A DNA stretch of 64,000 nucleotides. Origin: Eutrigla gurnardus (lineage: Eukaryota > Chordata > Actinopteri > Perciformes > Triglidae). The DNA is taken from contig OY741271.1 in assembly GCA_963514095.1 (NCBI GenBank), positions 9,111,604-9,175,603 on the forward strand, written 5' to 3'. The translations under genes and the position numbers were made by a program. Shown here piece after piece: positions 1 through 14,100 of the stretch. The first letter of the stretch is position 1. Every line of letters begins with the position of its first letter. A model generated the notes under the pieces. That model saw nothing but the letters and a program-made list of their open reading frames with translations, did no database searches and was not told the origin of the DNA.

Positions 1-918
1 GGAGCCCTCGCTGGGCCGAGTTGACATAGCGCGGCCTCACCTGGAGTAATCCCCTCCGAGCCCTGAAGCAGGGCCATGCCATTAAAATGCCGCACTAATT
101 AAAATAGAAAAGATACAAGGCGAATGGCAGGAGAGGATACAGACGGAGGTGACACCCAGAATGTAAAGTCTCAGCGGGCATCATGGTACAGAAGCAAAGC
201 TGAGTTCACACTAGCAGAGCAGAATCCTTGATTAGAAAGAATAATTAATGTTTTTTTTTTTTTTTCCACCTCCCACCAGACTTCTCCTCACACCCACAGC
301 AGACCTCTGCACCTGCTCGGCTAACACGCTCATGTGCTCGACGCTACAGATGTTCCCATTCACCCGTCAAGCTAGATTCCACGTAGAGATAGCTCAGTTC
401 AAACACAGCGACGTTGGTTTATTCTGGACCGTGCCCGACAGAAACACTGATACCGTGTGAAGAAGCTGTGTGTGAGTGTGTGGGAGACGACCACGCGGGG
501 GAGAGGAGCTGTGAACACCATCCCTCCAAGCCGAGTTGTGACAGGCTGCCATTTCAAAGCTTCCACATGCATCCAAGAGAGAGAAGAAAAGGCGGCTTTT
601 TAACTGTGTCATAAGATTTTTTTACACTTGGGAAGTTTTGTCTTGGCTTTTTTTTGTTTTTTGCACCCTCTCCGGTTAATAAATCAGGCAGAAACTTTGC
701 CCCCCAGAGGTAGAGGATGATAAGAAATTAGTTTTGGAGGAGGATTTTCTTTCATCTTTTTTTTTATGCGTGTCAAACAAAGAGAATGGGAGACTAAGGC
801 GTTATCGGAGGCTGCAGTTGTCTTTTAGGAGCCTTGTCCTTGGGAAGTGGGCTGGTGAACTTTATTATGGAGGCCAAGGTTGTGCAGTTAAGCTCGGATC
901 ACAAGCTTATGACTGTAA

Positions 919-941
919 CACACACACACACACACACACAC
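919..941. repeat. (CA)n microsatellite
   Basis: About 11 uninterrupted CA units in the intron upstream of w1. Confidence 0.95.
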
Positions 942-1727
942 GAGGACTTGCAAAGAGATCACAGTGAATCTATTGTTTTTGAAGCCGTACCAAATTGAGC
1001 AACGGTGAATAGCGTCCATGTTTATGTGGCACCTCCAAGCTCATTTTGAAACGGCAGCTTGGCATCGAAACATAGAAATTGATAGCTGCTGTTCTTCTTT
1101 TAATCTGAAACATTCACTTTCAAAACTGGGCGTGCCTATGTCCTTGAATGTTGTGTGGATCCGGAAACATCTGTTCAATGGCAATGTAGTGGTCAAATAT
1201 AGACGTTGTTGCAGTTTTAATATGAATACCTCACTTCCTGTCATCATTTGGAGTCACGGTCCACAGACTTGATCTTAAGATGTTCAGTTGGCGTGGATCT
1301 TTATTGCAGGTGTGCCTCCCGCCGCCTCAATCAGAGTGAAACGTGCTAATCGCCCCCCCGCCTGCGTTATCAGTTGATCATTCCCCCCAGTGTCAGAGGC
1401 ACCGGCGAAACGATTCCGAGCTGCTAAATGATTCACGGGGCTCCGAGCGCGACGAGTCGCCCCCCCTGCGACGCCGTCTAATCCCATAATGGTGGTGATA
1501 ATGATGGAGCCGTGGGTGGGGGCAGTCTTCATGGCGGCACCCCTCAACCCGCTTCATGAAAGCTCAAATTAAAGGGAGAGGTGTGCTTTGACTCGGGGTG
1601 TAAAACACACTACATTGAGCTGAGTGAAGTTTCACAAATGAAAATGGAGCCCGACGATCGTCCCTTCCTTCCTCTTGATACATAAACCTCACACGTTTAA
1701 CCATGAAGCCAAGCCCCTAACATTGAA

Positions 1728-1728
<1 letters not shown>

Positions 1729-1791
<63 letters not shown>
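1729..1791. repeat. (CA)n microsatellite, about 31 units
   Basis: A pure CA tract of 63 nt; probably length-polymorphic. Confidence 0.97.
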
Positions 1792-1794
<3 letters not shown>

Positions 1795-2757
1795 GCCTCT
1801 GTGTACACAATGCCATGGAATATTTCAGAAAGCTGGAAAGAATTGATTGAGTCGGGATGGGAGGCTGTGATCAAAGGATTGTTCATCGCCTTTTTCAGGT
1901 TTCCCCTCACTCTAGATCAAGTCAGGTTGTATGAGCCCAGCCTACACCCATCTGCCGCCGCCGCCGCCACCGAGAATCATGGGTGCAAAACCCAGTCCTC
2001 CTTTTAATGAAGTCCTGCTGGAGCTAGCGTGTGAGAGGCAGAGACTGAAGCAGACACCTCTGTGATGTTCACATTTCATATCTGCCTCGGCCCAGGAGCT
2101 TGCCTTTTGTGAATTATTAAGCAGAGGGCTCTTTCTTCTCTTCGCCTGTTTCTTTCTCCGTTCTCTACGTTCTCTCTCTCTCTCTCTCACTCCTCCTCTT
2201 CTTTTTCCTGCTCCTCCGTGTCAGTTCAACCAGCTTTGGCTGAAGCGGTGGCTCTCACTGAGATGCAAATGGCAGCCTTTGAAGGGGCACATTGGGAACG
2301 TCAATTAATCCGGGCGTTTACTCGCCGGAAAAAAAAGAGGCTGTGCAACCATTGTTCGTGGGCCGTTTCATCTCTTATTGTGCTACAGGGCCACGTCTTT
2401 ATCCGCCGTCCTCATGCCACCGGATTCGGCGGACTCTTCAAAGATTCAGGCTACATCAGGATAGGCACAAAGGCGAGGAAATGACACAGGGAAGTGATGA
2501 AGCAGAGGTGTCACAGGAATAGTGCTGTGTTGCAAACCCCATCATATCTCCTTTCTTCCCCAAAACCTTTTCTAACACAAAACCTTGCCGTTCCCCTTGT
2601 AGCAATGCTCTAACTTACCTCCCTGTCACCTTTGCCCTTTCCAGCCTCAGACCTCTCTCCAACCTCTACTTTATATTCTCCCTGCTGTCTATATATCCAG
2701 TTCAGTATCCCCGCCAGTCTAACTGTGCTCTCTGTCTCCTGGGCGGTCGCCCTTCAG

Positions 2758-2979
2758 ATCTCAGCATACCGAGCCCCTGCCTGGATAAGAAGTGCGATCA
2801 CGGGGCGGTGTGCGTGGTCAAGAACAACGAGCCGGTGTGCGAGTGCCCCGAGGCGTGCCCGCAAACTGCCGACCAGGTGTGCGGATCGGACGGCCACAGC
2901 TACGGCAGCCCCTGCGAGATGCGAGCGATGGGTTGTGCCCTGCAGAGGGACATTAAAATCCAACACAAAGGACCCTGTG
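2758..2979 (+). CDS. agrn: Agrin exon w1: follistatin-like module (about FS5)
   Basis: A 222-nt exon in phase 1-1, preceded by cttcag and followed by gtgagt. It encodes a complete 10-cysteine FS module. It starts S-P-C-L-D-K-K-C, passes through C-E-C-P and the Kazal core V-C-G-S-D-G, and ends K-G-P-C. Counting back from FS8 it corresponds to FS5. Kazal-fold modules in agrin are structural and do not by themselves imply protease inhibition. The previous exon lies outside the window. Confidence 0.93.
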
Positions 2980-5118
2980 GTGAGTAACTGTGCATCGTAC
3001 ACTATTCAAGGATTCCGTGGGAAGTAACTAGGAAATGTGTGTTTTGTAGCTTACAGGTGGGGAAGGATATCTGTGGGATATGATTCATTAATAGTGCTAC
3101 ATCACCTAGAGGCAAAATTATAATCCACAGACATTAACAGTTAACACATATGGAATTATATTCATGATATCCCTCCCGGGGTGTCCCATTTATTTCCAAC
3201 AACGTCAAAACAATGGAGTTCATCTTCAGGTCTCCTAAGGGATGTTCTTAGTGCTCGTCCATCTCCTCCTTCCTGCTCTGCCTCAGCCCTTCTATGCCAA
3301 CATCAAGACTCCAATTTTCCTCTTTTGACCTTTAAGTGAAGATGCACTTTACTGATGAAAGAGAATGCGGAGCACACTTGTCTGTAATTGGGTACATGAG
3401 TCACTTGGCTTTGTCTCGCCGCATCCTGGTATCAGCTATCATTAGTACGCCAGTAACAGCCGAGCTTCAAGTGGTAAAAATATCCTCAAAATGACTATGC
3501 AGGCGCACAGCAATTTGTACAGCTTGGTAAGCCCACTTATCGAATACTCGTGATGGTTTAATGCCAATTTTCCTAAGGATTCTAATGGCTGATTGAGTGT
3601 TGTTCCTTGGCTGTCATTAAAGCCTTCGCTTTTCCCAAAGAACAAAGGGTGTCGTGTTCTGTGCAGATTGTAAAGCCCCCTGAGGCAAATTTGTAAATTG
3701 GGATATTGGGCTATATAAATACAATGAACTTGACTTTACTTGACACACGCTGAACAAAAGCAGAGTGGTTATTAGCCCCTTGGCCCAGCTCTCACTTACC
3801 TTATCCTCCTGGTTTTATTTCAACGGATCTTTTTTTCCTGCATATATTGAAGACCTTAACAATAAACACATGAGTTGGTCACTGCAGTGCTGTATTTGTG
3901 GATCAGCTGAGTGATCAATTCAACAGAATTAGTCTTAATTTTGCTGGTATAAAATTGTACAGTGCTGTTTTCTCCTAAAATGTGCCGTTTATAGGTCGAG
4001 TGTGTTTGTATGAGCCGGCCTGATTGTTTTCTAAAATGAGTCGTGGTTTGAGTTTCCGCGCTGAGGAGAGGAGCTGTTCGTGAGGACCTCCGCTCGCTGC
4101 CTGCATGTGTATTGCATCAGTCATCTCCCCCCTTTCTCGCTCTCTCCCAGCCGCCTCTCAATTGAAACCCAGCGCGAGGATGTATGCCAACAGGAAATGG
4201 AGCGAGAGTAGTGTTTGGTCGGTGGGCAGGCAGGCTGACTCAATTTGGTACGCCGCACCGCAGGTAGACGGCAGGTCTGTGGGCTCGGGGTCCCTCGGCG
4301 GTAATGAATAGTCTTTATTTTAAAAAGCGAGAGGCAGAGCGGGCTGGCGGCGTGGAGGGCCCTGTCTGGAATCCAGCACTATGGATGGTTCTTGGCTCCC
4401 AGAGGAAACAGGCCTGCGTCAGCGCAATGGTGCCATAAAAATGCTGAGGCATTGGCTTGCCAGGCGCGAGCCAGCCGAGGAATGATGGCGATGATAATGT
4501 GGGTTATTTCTGGGCTGTTTGCACAGCTTTACTGGGCCTCATTCAGCACCATAACAACTGACTGACTTAAGCTATTATCTCACCTAATTATCACAGGCTA
4601 TTCCCCCCAGTAATATACTATACATGTTTATGGAGCAGAAAGGGAGAGAGGGGAGAAGAGCATACGCTGCCTTCAGGTGCTGTTGGAAGTATCAGAATTA
4701 AAAGTTGGAGGCATTGAGCAACAGTAGAAGGTGGTGAATGAAGTGAGAACTTTTCTGTGGTCTCCAGGTTGTTGAGTGACACGAACCCTTGTACTTTAAA
4801 ATATTTATTTTATTTTATGTTCTCACCTGAGAATTGGCATTACATGTTTTTAGATTTATTGCTTTAAATGTCCCTCTTGTTTTCATTAAAACATTAATTA
4901 TATGCTCTTCTATTGCTCTATTTTCAACTTTTATTTATATGGTGTAATTTTTTTTATTGCTCTGTTTTGTTGTTTCCATCCGAATGCATTGTAATGTGTA
5001 AGTTGTCAGATTTATGGCTCTCAGACTCAAAAGTAGAAGCTTAAGCGTGGCAGGTGAGTGCAGCAATAGTTTAAGAGGTGAGAGGTGCCACAATAGAAAA
5101 TAACTGGCCATGTGTGAG

Positions 5119-5174
<56 letters not shown>

Positions 5175-8100
5175 GGGGGGCCTGCCAACCATAATTTCAT
5201 TTCCTTCCCTGCGGGCTGGAAAAATAGCGGTTATCTTTATGGCTCAGGTGCAACCCGATAGTGATATGAGTGACATTTGTTATTATTCTGAGATTTCCCC
5301 TCCTTCTGCGTTTGAGTGGCGTGTGACCTTGTAAGGTGGGCTGGGAGAGGTGTGCTCTGTTAATAGACCCCACAGCTGGATATCAGTGGCCTTGGAAAAA
5401 GACCTCTCCCCAAACAGATGAGAGCAGAGTCGCCTCAATCATTTAAGAAAAGGAAACAAATCCCCCCCCTTTTCTCTCCCACAGGGGTTTTGAAATTATA
5501 TACACAGTTGAGTAAGAAATATGGGTCACACCAGCAGCATGGGAGTGGTCGGAGGGAGGCGGTGGAAAGAGGGAGGGGGAAGTAATAAACGCCGGGGGAG
5601 GAGATGGAGGTAAATAAGATGAGGAGGAGCAGAGCCAAAGTTGGCCGGCAGAGTTAATAGTGTAGCGATCAGGCAGGCATCGGCAGGGGAGTTGTTATCA
5701 CCCGGGCATGTTCACAGGCCTTCAAATCACAAACCAGACTACTTCTTTCTGCTTAATCCTGAAGTAACACTTTGCCCAGACCCCCTCAGCCACGATTCAG
5801 GTTGTTTTCCCAGTGAGGATATCAACAAAATGCTGCAAAGCTGGAGGGCCTTTGTTTTCTTTTTTTCCCTCCTCAATGACTCAGTCCTCCATGCTTTCAA
5901 GGCCACTTTTATACCAGCCGGCCCTTATTTCTCACTCGCTTCTAAAAACCACCAACACTGCCACCACTCAAACCAAGACCAGCTGCCACAGTGCAGGAAC
6001 AAACTGCAGCCGTTCCCAACTTTACGTCTAGGGGACTTCAAGGGGAAATATCTAGCTTCTTCAGCAAAATAAAAAGAGATTGATTTGATACTTAGAAAGC
6101 AAGGAAATATGGCAATGTGGGAATGGTTGATATCATATAAGGAGACAACACATTAATATTGTGTTATCTTGTCATATGCAGTACATCATCCAAATGCATC
6201 AAGGAATGACCTACAGTATTGTGTAATGATAAATGAATGCGTGGTACTAAAATTTAAATAAAACTTTTTTTAAATGAAATTTGTCGATTCAAGTCCCGAA
6301 TATGAATGCAACATAAGCCATTAATATGCCGGAGGCAGGTGACATTTGGTGCCAACTTTTAGCTGCAAAGGGACAGAATCAGGTGCTTTGGATACAGTTT
6401 GAATTGGGTTTATTTAGACCTGGCATGAAAATCTGAAAATATCCTACTTTGATCTTGGACACGGTGTGTTATACTGTATATTTCCCTGCCTGGAGAGGTT
6501 CTCACATTGGTGGACATGAAAGTGAATTTGAATGAGATGAGAGATCCCAGGCTCTAATATTAGCACATTAGAGCCTGTCGTGATGCCTATGCCTGCCAGA
6601 CTTTTTACCTTTAAGTCTGAGCATTTCATGGTTCTGAAGTCGTCCGCCCTCAGAAAGAAGAAATAGACCGTCTTTCACTGAAACTCAGGATTAGTGATGA
6701 CAGACTTGGGGAAGAGTTAGTCAGAGATGACAGAAAGTGGACATCTTAACATTCCTCGGTAATGGCGGCGATTCTCCCTCTGCTCCTGACTTTGAACTGA
6801 AGCTCCCCTCCTTTTCTGTCCTGTTGCGATGCGTGTTGTCTGGAGGATCAGGCAGTGTGGAGAGCCAGGTGCGAGGGGCAGCAGCAGATAACGAAGCGAG
6901 GCTGCTATCAGGACACAGGGCCTGATAAAGGACAACACTCACCACACTCACTTCCTGATTTATTGCGGCTCCAGCCCCAGAGGAGCCACAAGCGCAGCAA
7001 CACCCATTTTTATATTTTATGATTATTTATTTATTTTGTTAGAGGAAACCCTAGCTATTACAAAGACTCTTCATCTTTTTACGCCAAAACATCCAAAGCT
7101 ACTTGGGGTGTCGGGATAGAAGGACATCTGATAACTACGGTGGCCCTGAAGGGCAAATGACAACGACAAAAATAAAAACACAACCACAAAAAGAAAAACA
7201 CAACCCCAAAAAGAAAAACACAACCACAAAAAGAAAAACACAACCACAAAAAGAAAAACACAACCCCAAAAATAAAAACACAACCACAAAAAGAAAAACA
7301 CAACCACAAAAAGAAATGTTTTTGTTAATGTTGTTGTGTTTTTGTTAATGTCATTGCCGTTTGCCCATCAGGGCCACCGTAGATAACTGACAATACCTTA
7401 TTATTTGGTCTGAGTGATGTTGAAAGTACATAGTCAAAAGTATGTGGATACCCCAACATTATACTCCTATATCATTGTTTAACGCCTCTAAACCAGGAGC
7501 ATTAATATGCAGCTATAACAACCCGATCCCCTGGGAAGGCCTTCCACGAGGTTTTGGAACTTGGCTGCAGGGATTTGCAAACAAGAGCATTAGCGTGCTC
7601 TGCCACTGATGCCGAGGCTTGGTTTGCATTCGTGTTCCAATTAATCACAAATGTGTTGGATGGCTCTGTGCGAGCCAGCGCCGTCCTTCCACACTAAATT
7701 CAGCACAGCTCTGCAGAGACACTGTCGTATTGGAAGAGGTTGTTAGCTTAAGCCATAAACGAACAGCCCCGATGCAAAATGACACATCGGTTTAACGGAT
7801 TGGTCGTGCATGTACTGTTCATTTCGTTTTTAAGTATTTTCATTTGACTAATTTACACTATATTGCTCCTATGAGCGATGTACTGTATGTGAATAGCCCC
7901 CGTGTGGCCAAATCAAGGCCATCAATCCAAATAAGGCGTGGATGCCGGCCTCAGATGGAGCGATGAAGGAAATCAAAGACTCTTAAAGGGTAATAAACAG
8001 ATTAATAATGTGGAATGTTCCAGCCCCCAGCCTCTCAATTAGTGCTAAATCAGCACTGGTTATTAGCCTGCCCCTAATTGAATGCGATAGCGAGCTATGC

Positions 8101-11100
8101 TAATGCAATCCTCCAGGTGTAATTGGTGTCAGAGGGAGAGGCGCATCCACCGCTAGCCCCCGTGTTTGTGCACGAGGCCTCTCTCCGTTCAGTACCCTGA
8201 ACATGTCTGATCCTGCCTCGCTGTTTCTTCGGGGAAAGACTTTACCTCCAGAAGCAGGCAATTCCTCAAGAGATGATCCAAGTGAATCCCCCAATTAATA
8301 AGGAAAGTCTCAAAAGCTCTCTAAGCCATTCGGGCATCTCAAGGCTGTCTTTTGGCAAGAAAATACAGATATCATCTGCCTGGATTTTTAGTTCTGAAGT
8401 GTGGTGGGAAAGTAGCATATGTCTAAGCAGATGTGAACAACCTAACAACGTGAGAAATACAAGCGGTGACTTTTCTTGCTCAGTTTTCCTCGAATGTGCT
8501 GCTTAGAAGACCCCAAAGGTGTGGTGATGAGCAGAACCCGGCTGTCACTATAGATATACGGCAGTGTAGCAGTAGGCATGCAGGCCAGAGAGTTCAATCC
8601 TTGTCTCATCAGACCAGAGAATCGTTCCCTTCATGCTTTCAGAGTCCCTTTAGGTGTCATTTGGAAAACTCCAGCCAGGCTGTCGTGTGGCTTTTTTCTC
8701 AGGTGTAGCTTCAGTTCAGACTCCCCTCTCCCGTAATGTCGTGATTGATGGAGTTCTGCAGAGATGGTGTTATGGTACACTCCTATTTTTGCACAGGAAT
8801 AAGAAGCTTTTTGTGTTCAGTTCTTATGGTTTCAGCTCTAGAAAGAGTCGTTTTGGGAGGTTCTAATGCCTTCAGTGACGAAGCCAATTGTGCTCCTGGG
8901 AACATTCAGCACACTGGCATCTTCTTCTTTTTTTTTTTTTTATCCCCCTCCTCAGATCTGTGCCCCAGTAAAATTCTATCCATGCAGAGTGTTTTTGGAG
9001 ATTTCATGGCTTGGTTATGCATGTGAACCGTGGCACCTTGTGATAGACAGGTGTGTGCGTTTCCAAAGTATTTCAAATCAATTGAGTCCGCCTAAGGTGG
9101 ACTCCAATAAAGTTTTACACCCGTTCTACACTCAATATGGAAACTTCTCACTTGGTGTATCTGTGCTGCTGCACTGCATCGTTAAGCACCACGCCAGCTG
9201 TCAGCAACACAGCTTGTCAGGAAAAGACGACAAGTCATTTTTACCAATTAATTGTGTAATGGCTGTTGTTCCCCGTATGAATATTAAAACAATATGCTGT
9301 TCCTGCTTCTGTAAATAGCATGTTAGCACTACCTTTATGCCTCAATAAAATTACCTTGATAGAGGTTGCTTCAATATTTATCACGGTATTGCATAAAAGT
9401 GAATGTTCTGCAAAAATGGATGTGCTTTTATGAGAATAAATCCAATCAAATGATTAACAATGCAGAGCCACGGATGTGCCAGGTACCATTTGTATTCATT
9501 TTACACTTTAACATCCATTCGAAGGATTATCAAAAACTAAGTAAGAGCAGTTTGAAATGCACTGTAATGTGATTGCAGATTAATGACATGCCACAGACTT
9601 GATCCATTTTAAATCTACCACACAGCGACATATTAAAGGATGTTTAAAAGGACGTTTATATGTACCATTCTCAGGGTATTTCTTTGGTACAAATACCTCG
9701 AAACGCATGCACTCAGCCTTTTCCTTCTTCCTTATCTCCGTCTAGATGAGGCTTGTGCCAACTGCTCTTTCGGGGCAATCTGCGATGCCCAGAGTGGGCA
9801 GTGTGTGTGTGCATCGGAGTGTGTGGAGTCCCACCAGCCTGTGTGTGGCAGCGACGGCAGCACCTACAACAGCGAGTGTGAGCTGCACGTCAGGGCTTGC
9901 AAACAGCAGATGGACCTCCGAGTGGTCGGCCAGGGCGAGTGCAGTAAGTAATGCTCCCGTTTCTACCTGTGTGTGTCCATACTCCAATACGAAGGATCGT
10001 TGTCTAACGCGTGGATCCAGGCCATCAGAGATTACACCGAGTTAATGCTTTGAATTCATAGGTTAAACACGCCGAGATGCTCGGGGTTCTTTTTCTCTGG
10101 CTGTCAATTAAATGTGGATATAAAAAGCAAAAGTAGAGGCCGCCAGGGACCTCATACAGCCACAGGCAGGCGGTTAATTTTCTACCCAACTTGGACAGGT
10201 GGAGAATTACTAAGGGAACATGTATATGTCAGTTTTAAGAGAGGGATATATTACAACAGGAAGTGGCTTGCATGCCAATTAGGAAAGTGCCTGAGAAATC
10301 TCATTTAGAGATGCATTTTATGGTCTGATGTGAATGAAATAGATTTTTTTTTCTTTTTTTTGGCACTGACCCATCATCCCACTCTGATTTAGAAACATGC
10401 GGCAGCACTGTTTGTGCCTGGGGTGCCCGGTGTGTCCAGAATAAGTGTGAGTGCCCGCAGTGCTCAGGCGAGGCCTTCTCCCCGGTGTGTGGGAGTGACG
10501 GCGCCACCTACAACAACGAGTGTGAACTCCGCATGTCGTCCTGCATGCAGAAGAGGAGAATTGATGTGGCGAAGCCCGGCATCTGTGATGAAGGTAGGAA
10601 ATCGACTTTGAAATGGTGCGATTATGTTAACCAGTCGGCCATTGAAATGGTGTAATTATCTTTATCAACTGACCTGTGGTACGGAGCCGTTCATGTGTGG
10701 ACTTCATAATGGTTGCATATGCCACCAAGCAGCATGCCAACAAGCAACAAAGGATGAAGTGAAGTCAATTCCATGTGCTCATCAACAAAACGTCTAAATA
10801 TTCATGTTTGTCTCAATAGATTAATTCAATTATTATTATTAGTCCTGCTTTCCTTCAGCATACTGTCTCAATACCCCTTACACAGGGTTTAAAAGCCTTG
10901 CACATTTTGCTTAACACCGAACAAAAACTGTGTCAGCACTTCTGCCCTTGTTTACACGGATAGCACTGTTAGCTGGGAGCTGCCGGCTCAGCCGTCCCCA
11001 TGTTAGGAGCCTCTAGAAGGAAGTCGAAATCCTCTTATTTCACACTTTTAAAAAGAGAAAATATATATATATATTTCCTAAATATACCGCCGGAATAGCA

Positions 11101-14100
11101 CAAGTAATCTAATTTTACTAGGGGCCGGTTATATATTTTTGTGTTGGCCTTTATTTAGTTTTATTTACACTATGTATTGTATGAAGCCCTTCTGTATAAT
11201 TGGGCTTTTAAGTGCGTGACTGATGGCACTTAATGTGAGTATCGCTGATTTCTACGCCTGTAGCTCTGTCGTTCTGATTAAATGGAAACTAATTCAGCGT
11301 GCAAATCATATCTCGATCAGTGCCGACAGAGCGAGGCAGGCTACCACAGCCCCTCGCTCGGCCCGGCTCGGGGACAACTCTGGCGGGAGCTACGCGCCAA
11401 CCTCTGGTTGTCATGCAGGCGGCTGTGATGGCGCTCCCCTGTGGCTGGTCGGTTGTCACGGTGAACGTAGTCACCGTCTGACAGGTGTGAAGGGGAGCAG
11501 ATTACACCTGCCAGCGGGAGGGACGGCTGCAGAGAAGAAAAGAGAGGGTAGATGGAGGACGGAGCAAATAGAGATGAGAGGAATCCTCTTCCATTTTGAT
11601 TGCTCGCCAGCGGTGCTTCTTTCTTTTCTTTCTTTTTTTCCCTTTTGTCTTTCTTTTTTTCTCCCTACCATTGTCTTCCATATTGGCCCTGGGCCTGCGA
11701 GGAGAATCGTGCCGGCAAAGCTTCTCGTGGTCGATTTAACATCATTTCATTGACTGAGACGAGTGACCTTTTTTGTATGTGGAGCGTGAAGAAATGTGAA
11801 ACTGTATGCAGACCGACTGTCACCACACACACACGGACATCTACACACTGTTGGTTGACTTCTCTCAGGCGAACCGCTCTCTCCCACCTCCCCGGGGCAT
11901 CGCTGTGCTTGTGATGCCTGATGGCGTTTTTTTCCCCTCCATTTTATTCTCTGCCTCATACTGTCTCTGAACATCCTCTTTTTTTTCCCAGTTGCTCATT
12001 TTGATTCAGAGAAAACCATCAGGCTTACACAATAGAATCTTCTTTTTTTTCTTTTCTTTCCCGTCGCTCCACAGCATCCCGCCCACTCACTTCCCTCTCT
12101 CCATTATGCACTCTCCTCCATCAAAATTGTGCCTCTCGACAAAAGGGTCACCGATGCTTTCACAGGCAGGCTTGGAGAAGGGATTGTCTGGAATCGATAA
12201 ATTTCACCCTATGGGGGGGAAATCTGCAGGCTCCGTCCCCCGTCCTTTCAGCCCCCTAAAATCTGACCCGGACCCTCCACGGGACGTCTGCTGTGATTGT
12301 GAAAAGATCAAAAAACCGAGGTTGTTGTTTTCCCCTTGGAAATACCTCTCCTTGGCTGTGGGATTCTCCTCTCTGGCTACATACTGTTTAAAGGATTTGT
12401 AGTTGATATATTTATCCCCACCTGTGATGTACGGGTGGTGGGTTTTGGTAAAATTAATAGTATATATTGTGTATTACAGTGGTCTGTCATAATATATGAG
12501 CCCTAAGACAAAGTATTTTCTGGCTCTGCTGTAGACAGCAGCAAAGCCCTACATCACAGGTTGGTACAACCCCCCCTCCGCTCCATACTTCATATCCAAG
12601 ATAAGCCTGGAGAGGAGGTGAACATGTGATTTATTCCCCTACGTACCCTGACTTAAAAAAGCATCCTCATTAGTCTTGTTGGGGAGGGGGGGGGGGGATA
12701 AAAATGGAAGTTGTTTTCTTCCGCCTTTTGTTTAACAGTAATGAAAAATGACAGTGTTCCCACTGTCGGCCATACAGGGAAATTTATCACCTGTTTAATT
12801 TCACACTCCGGTAGGCCTGGCCTCAGCTTCTTCTTCTTCTTCTTCTTCTTCTTTTTTTCTCGACACTGACAAAGTGGCAACTGAGAGCAGTGCATCACCT
12901 ACAGAGGCCCCGGCCCTTTTAATTGACTAGACATTTAATAAACAAGATTATGTGTGCAGAATCACACAGTCCACGCCCCGTACGTAGCGGATCAATAACG
13001 CTCCGCGAGATATGAAAGGGCCTTCAAAAAAAAAAGTCAAGTGGGCGGCTGGGTATTAAAAGAGCTCATCGAGTGAGATCAGCGGATTTTTCCTTCGTGT
13101 CCCATCCATCACAGGCCTTGTGTCGGTCTGTTGAGGCAACAAAAGTTCTCTCCTTCTGCAAACTCCCCGTCCCTCCTCTCCAGCTCCCAGAACATGATTT
13201 GGACGAACTAACTAAGCTGTTACGCGTCAAGAGAAGGCGATGGAGGGAGTGATAGATGGAGCCAAAAGCCAAATTGTGCTGCGTCCTTCGGCAAAGGCTA
13301 TTGTGATGTTTGATCTTTGCGGCGGACACACGGCCCAGTGAGGGCAGGACTCGTTTCTGGTGATGGATGTCCCAGCTGACACAGCACAGGTCATGTTATC
13401 GGAGGTGTCATAATGACATCGGTCACTCCTCGAGCCACTGATAGACACGACTAATCTGCTCCATCTTCAGGCTGCATCACACATCCTCCATTATTTACCT
13501 TCATCTCCTCCCTCTGTTTTCTTTAACACACACTTCTGGAGGGCTTCGACGATAGCGTCTCCTCCATGACTTCTTCATTCTTCATCGTTTTCACTGCTGA
13601 ATCCACGTAATGTGTTTTTTTTTTTCTCCCAGTCTGTCTTCCTTCGACATTATTCATATTCTATTCATTTCCTTTCTTCTCTCCGCCGCGGAATTCTGTC
13701 TCCTTAATGGAGCTCCCTTGGCTAAATAGACTCTGGTTCCTGACATGATTGAGTAAAAAGGAACGGATGGGCATTGCAGAGAGAATAGCTGATGGAGCCA
13801 TCTTTGCTGGGGATGTATTAATTGAAAGGTTCATAGGCAGCGCGGGTGGCAGGCGCATCAAAGAGGAACAGCTAATTAGGACCCCCCCTTCGCCCTTCAC
13901 TTTTATTTATTCCATTCTAATGTCTTACCTCTTTTATTTATTTATCTAGTCGCTGTTAGGGCGCCTGAGCGGAATATGAATGGGCTCCTGCTGCATTTCC
14001 CTTTTATGTCTTGCTGAGCTGGCGTACAGTACCCGGATTCAGCGATCTGCCAGTCCCTTTTCTGATGCGTTCTCCAGTCAGCCGACTTCCCGTTTTCCAA

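Larger units (their letters stand above)
1..2757 (+). other. Upstream agrin intron (partial)
   Basis: I find no exon with Kazal, EGF or NtA signatures here, so this is read as the 3' part of the intron before w1. It holds (CA)n tracts at 919-941 and 1729-1791 and a TC-rich run near 2170-2188. The final 150 bases are pyrimidine-rich and lead to the w1 acceptor (cttcag at 2752-2757). Short ORFs here are driven by simple repeats or have no recognisable content. Confidence 0.7.
2980..9745 (+). other. Intron w1-w2 (6.8 kb), rich in transposon relics
   Basis: No coding exon is seen. It contains a probable teleost interspersed repeat (3649-3745), a (TG)n tract (5125-5171), a palindromic element with a 20-bp satellite (7135-7382) and Tc1/mariner relics (7428-7720 and 8540-9140). 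The rest is unremarkable AT-rich intron. Confidence 0.8.

Noticed and set aside
1..2757. Search for a further upstream FS exon or an alternative agrin start
   Set aside because: No segment shows the C-x-C-P / V-C-G-S-D-G pattern or a signal-peptide-like start with a splice donor in the right phase.
7161..7316. Regular 20-bp repeat that might suggest a CRISPR-like array
   Set aside because: There are no spacers, the units are directly abutting, and the context is a vertebrate intron inside an inverted-repeat element.
7071..7348. Phe/Cys-rich minus-strand ORFs and a Lys/Thr-rich plus-strand ORF
   Set aside because: They are translations of the 20-bp tandem array and its flanks; amino-acid periodicity follows the DNA repeat and there is no gene context.
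11223..11753. 176-residue ORF on the plus strand
   Set aside because: No motif, ends in a pyrimidine-rich tract, and is not bracketed by splice sites compatible with the agrin phase pattern.
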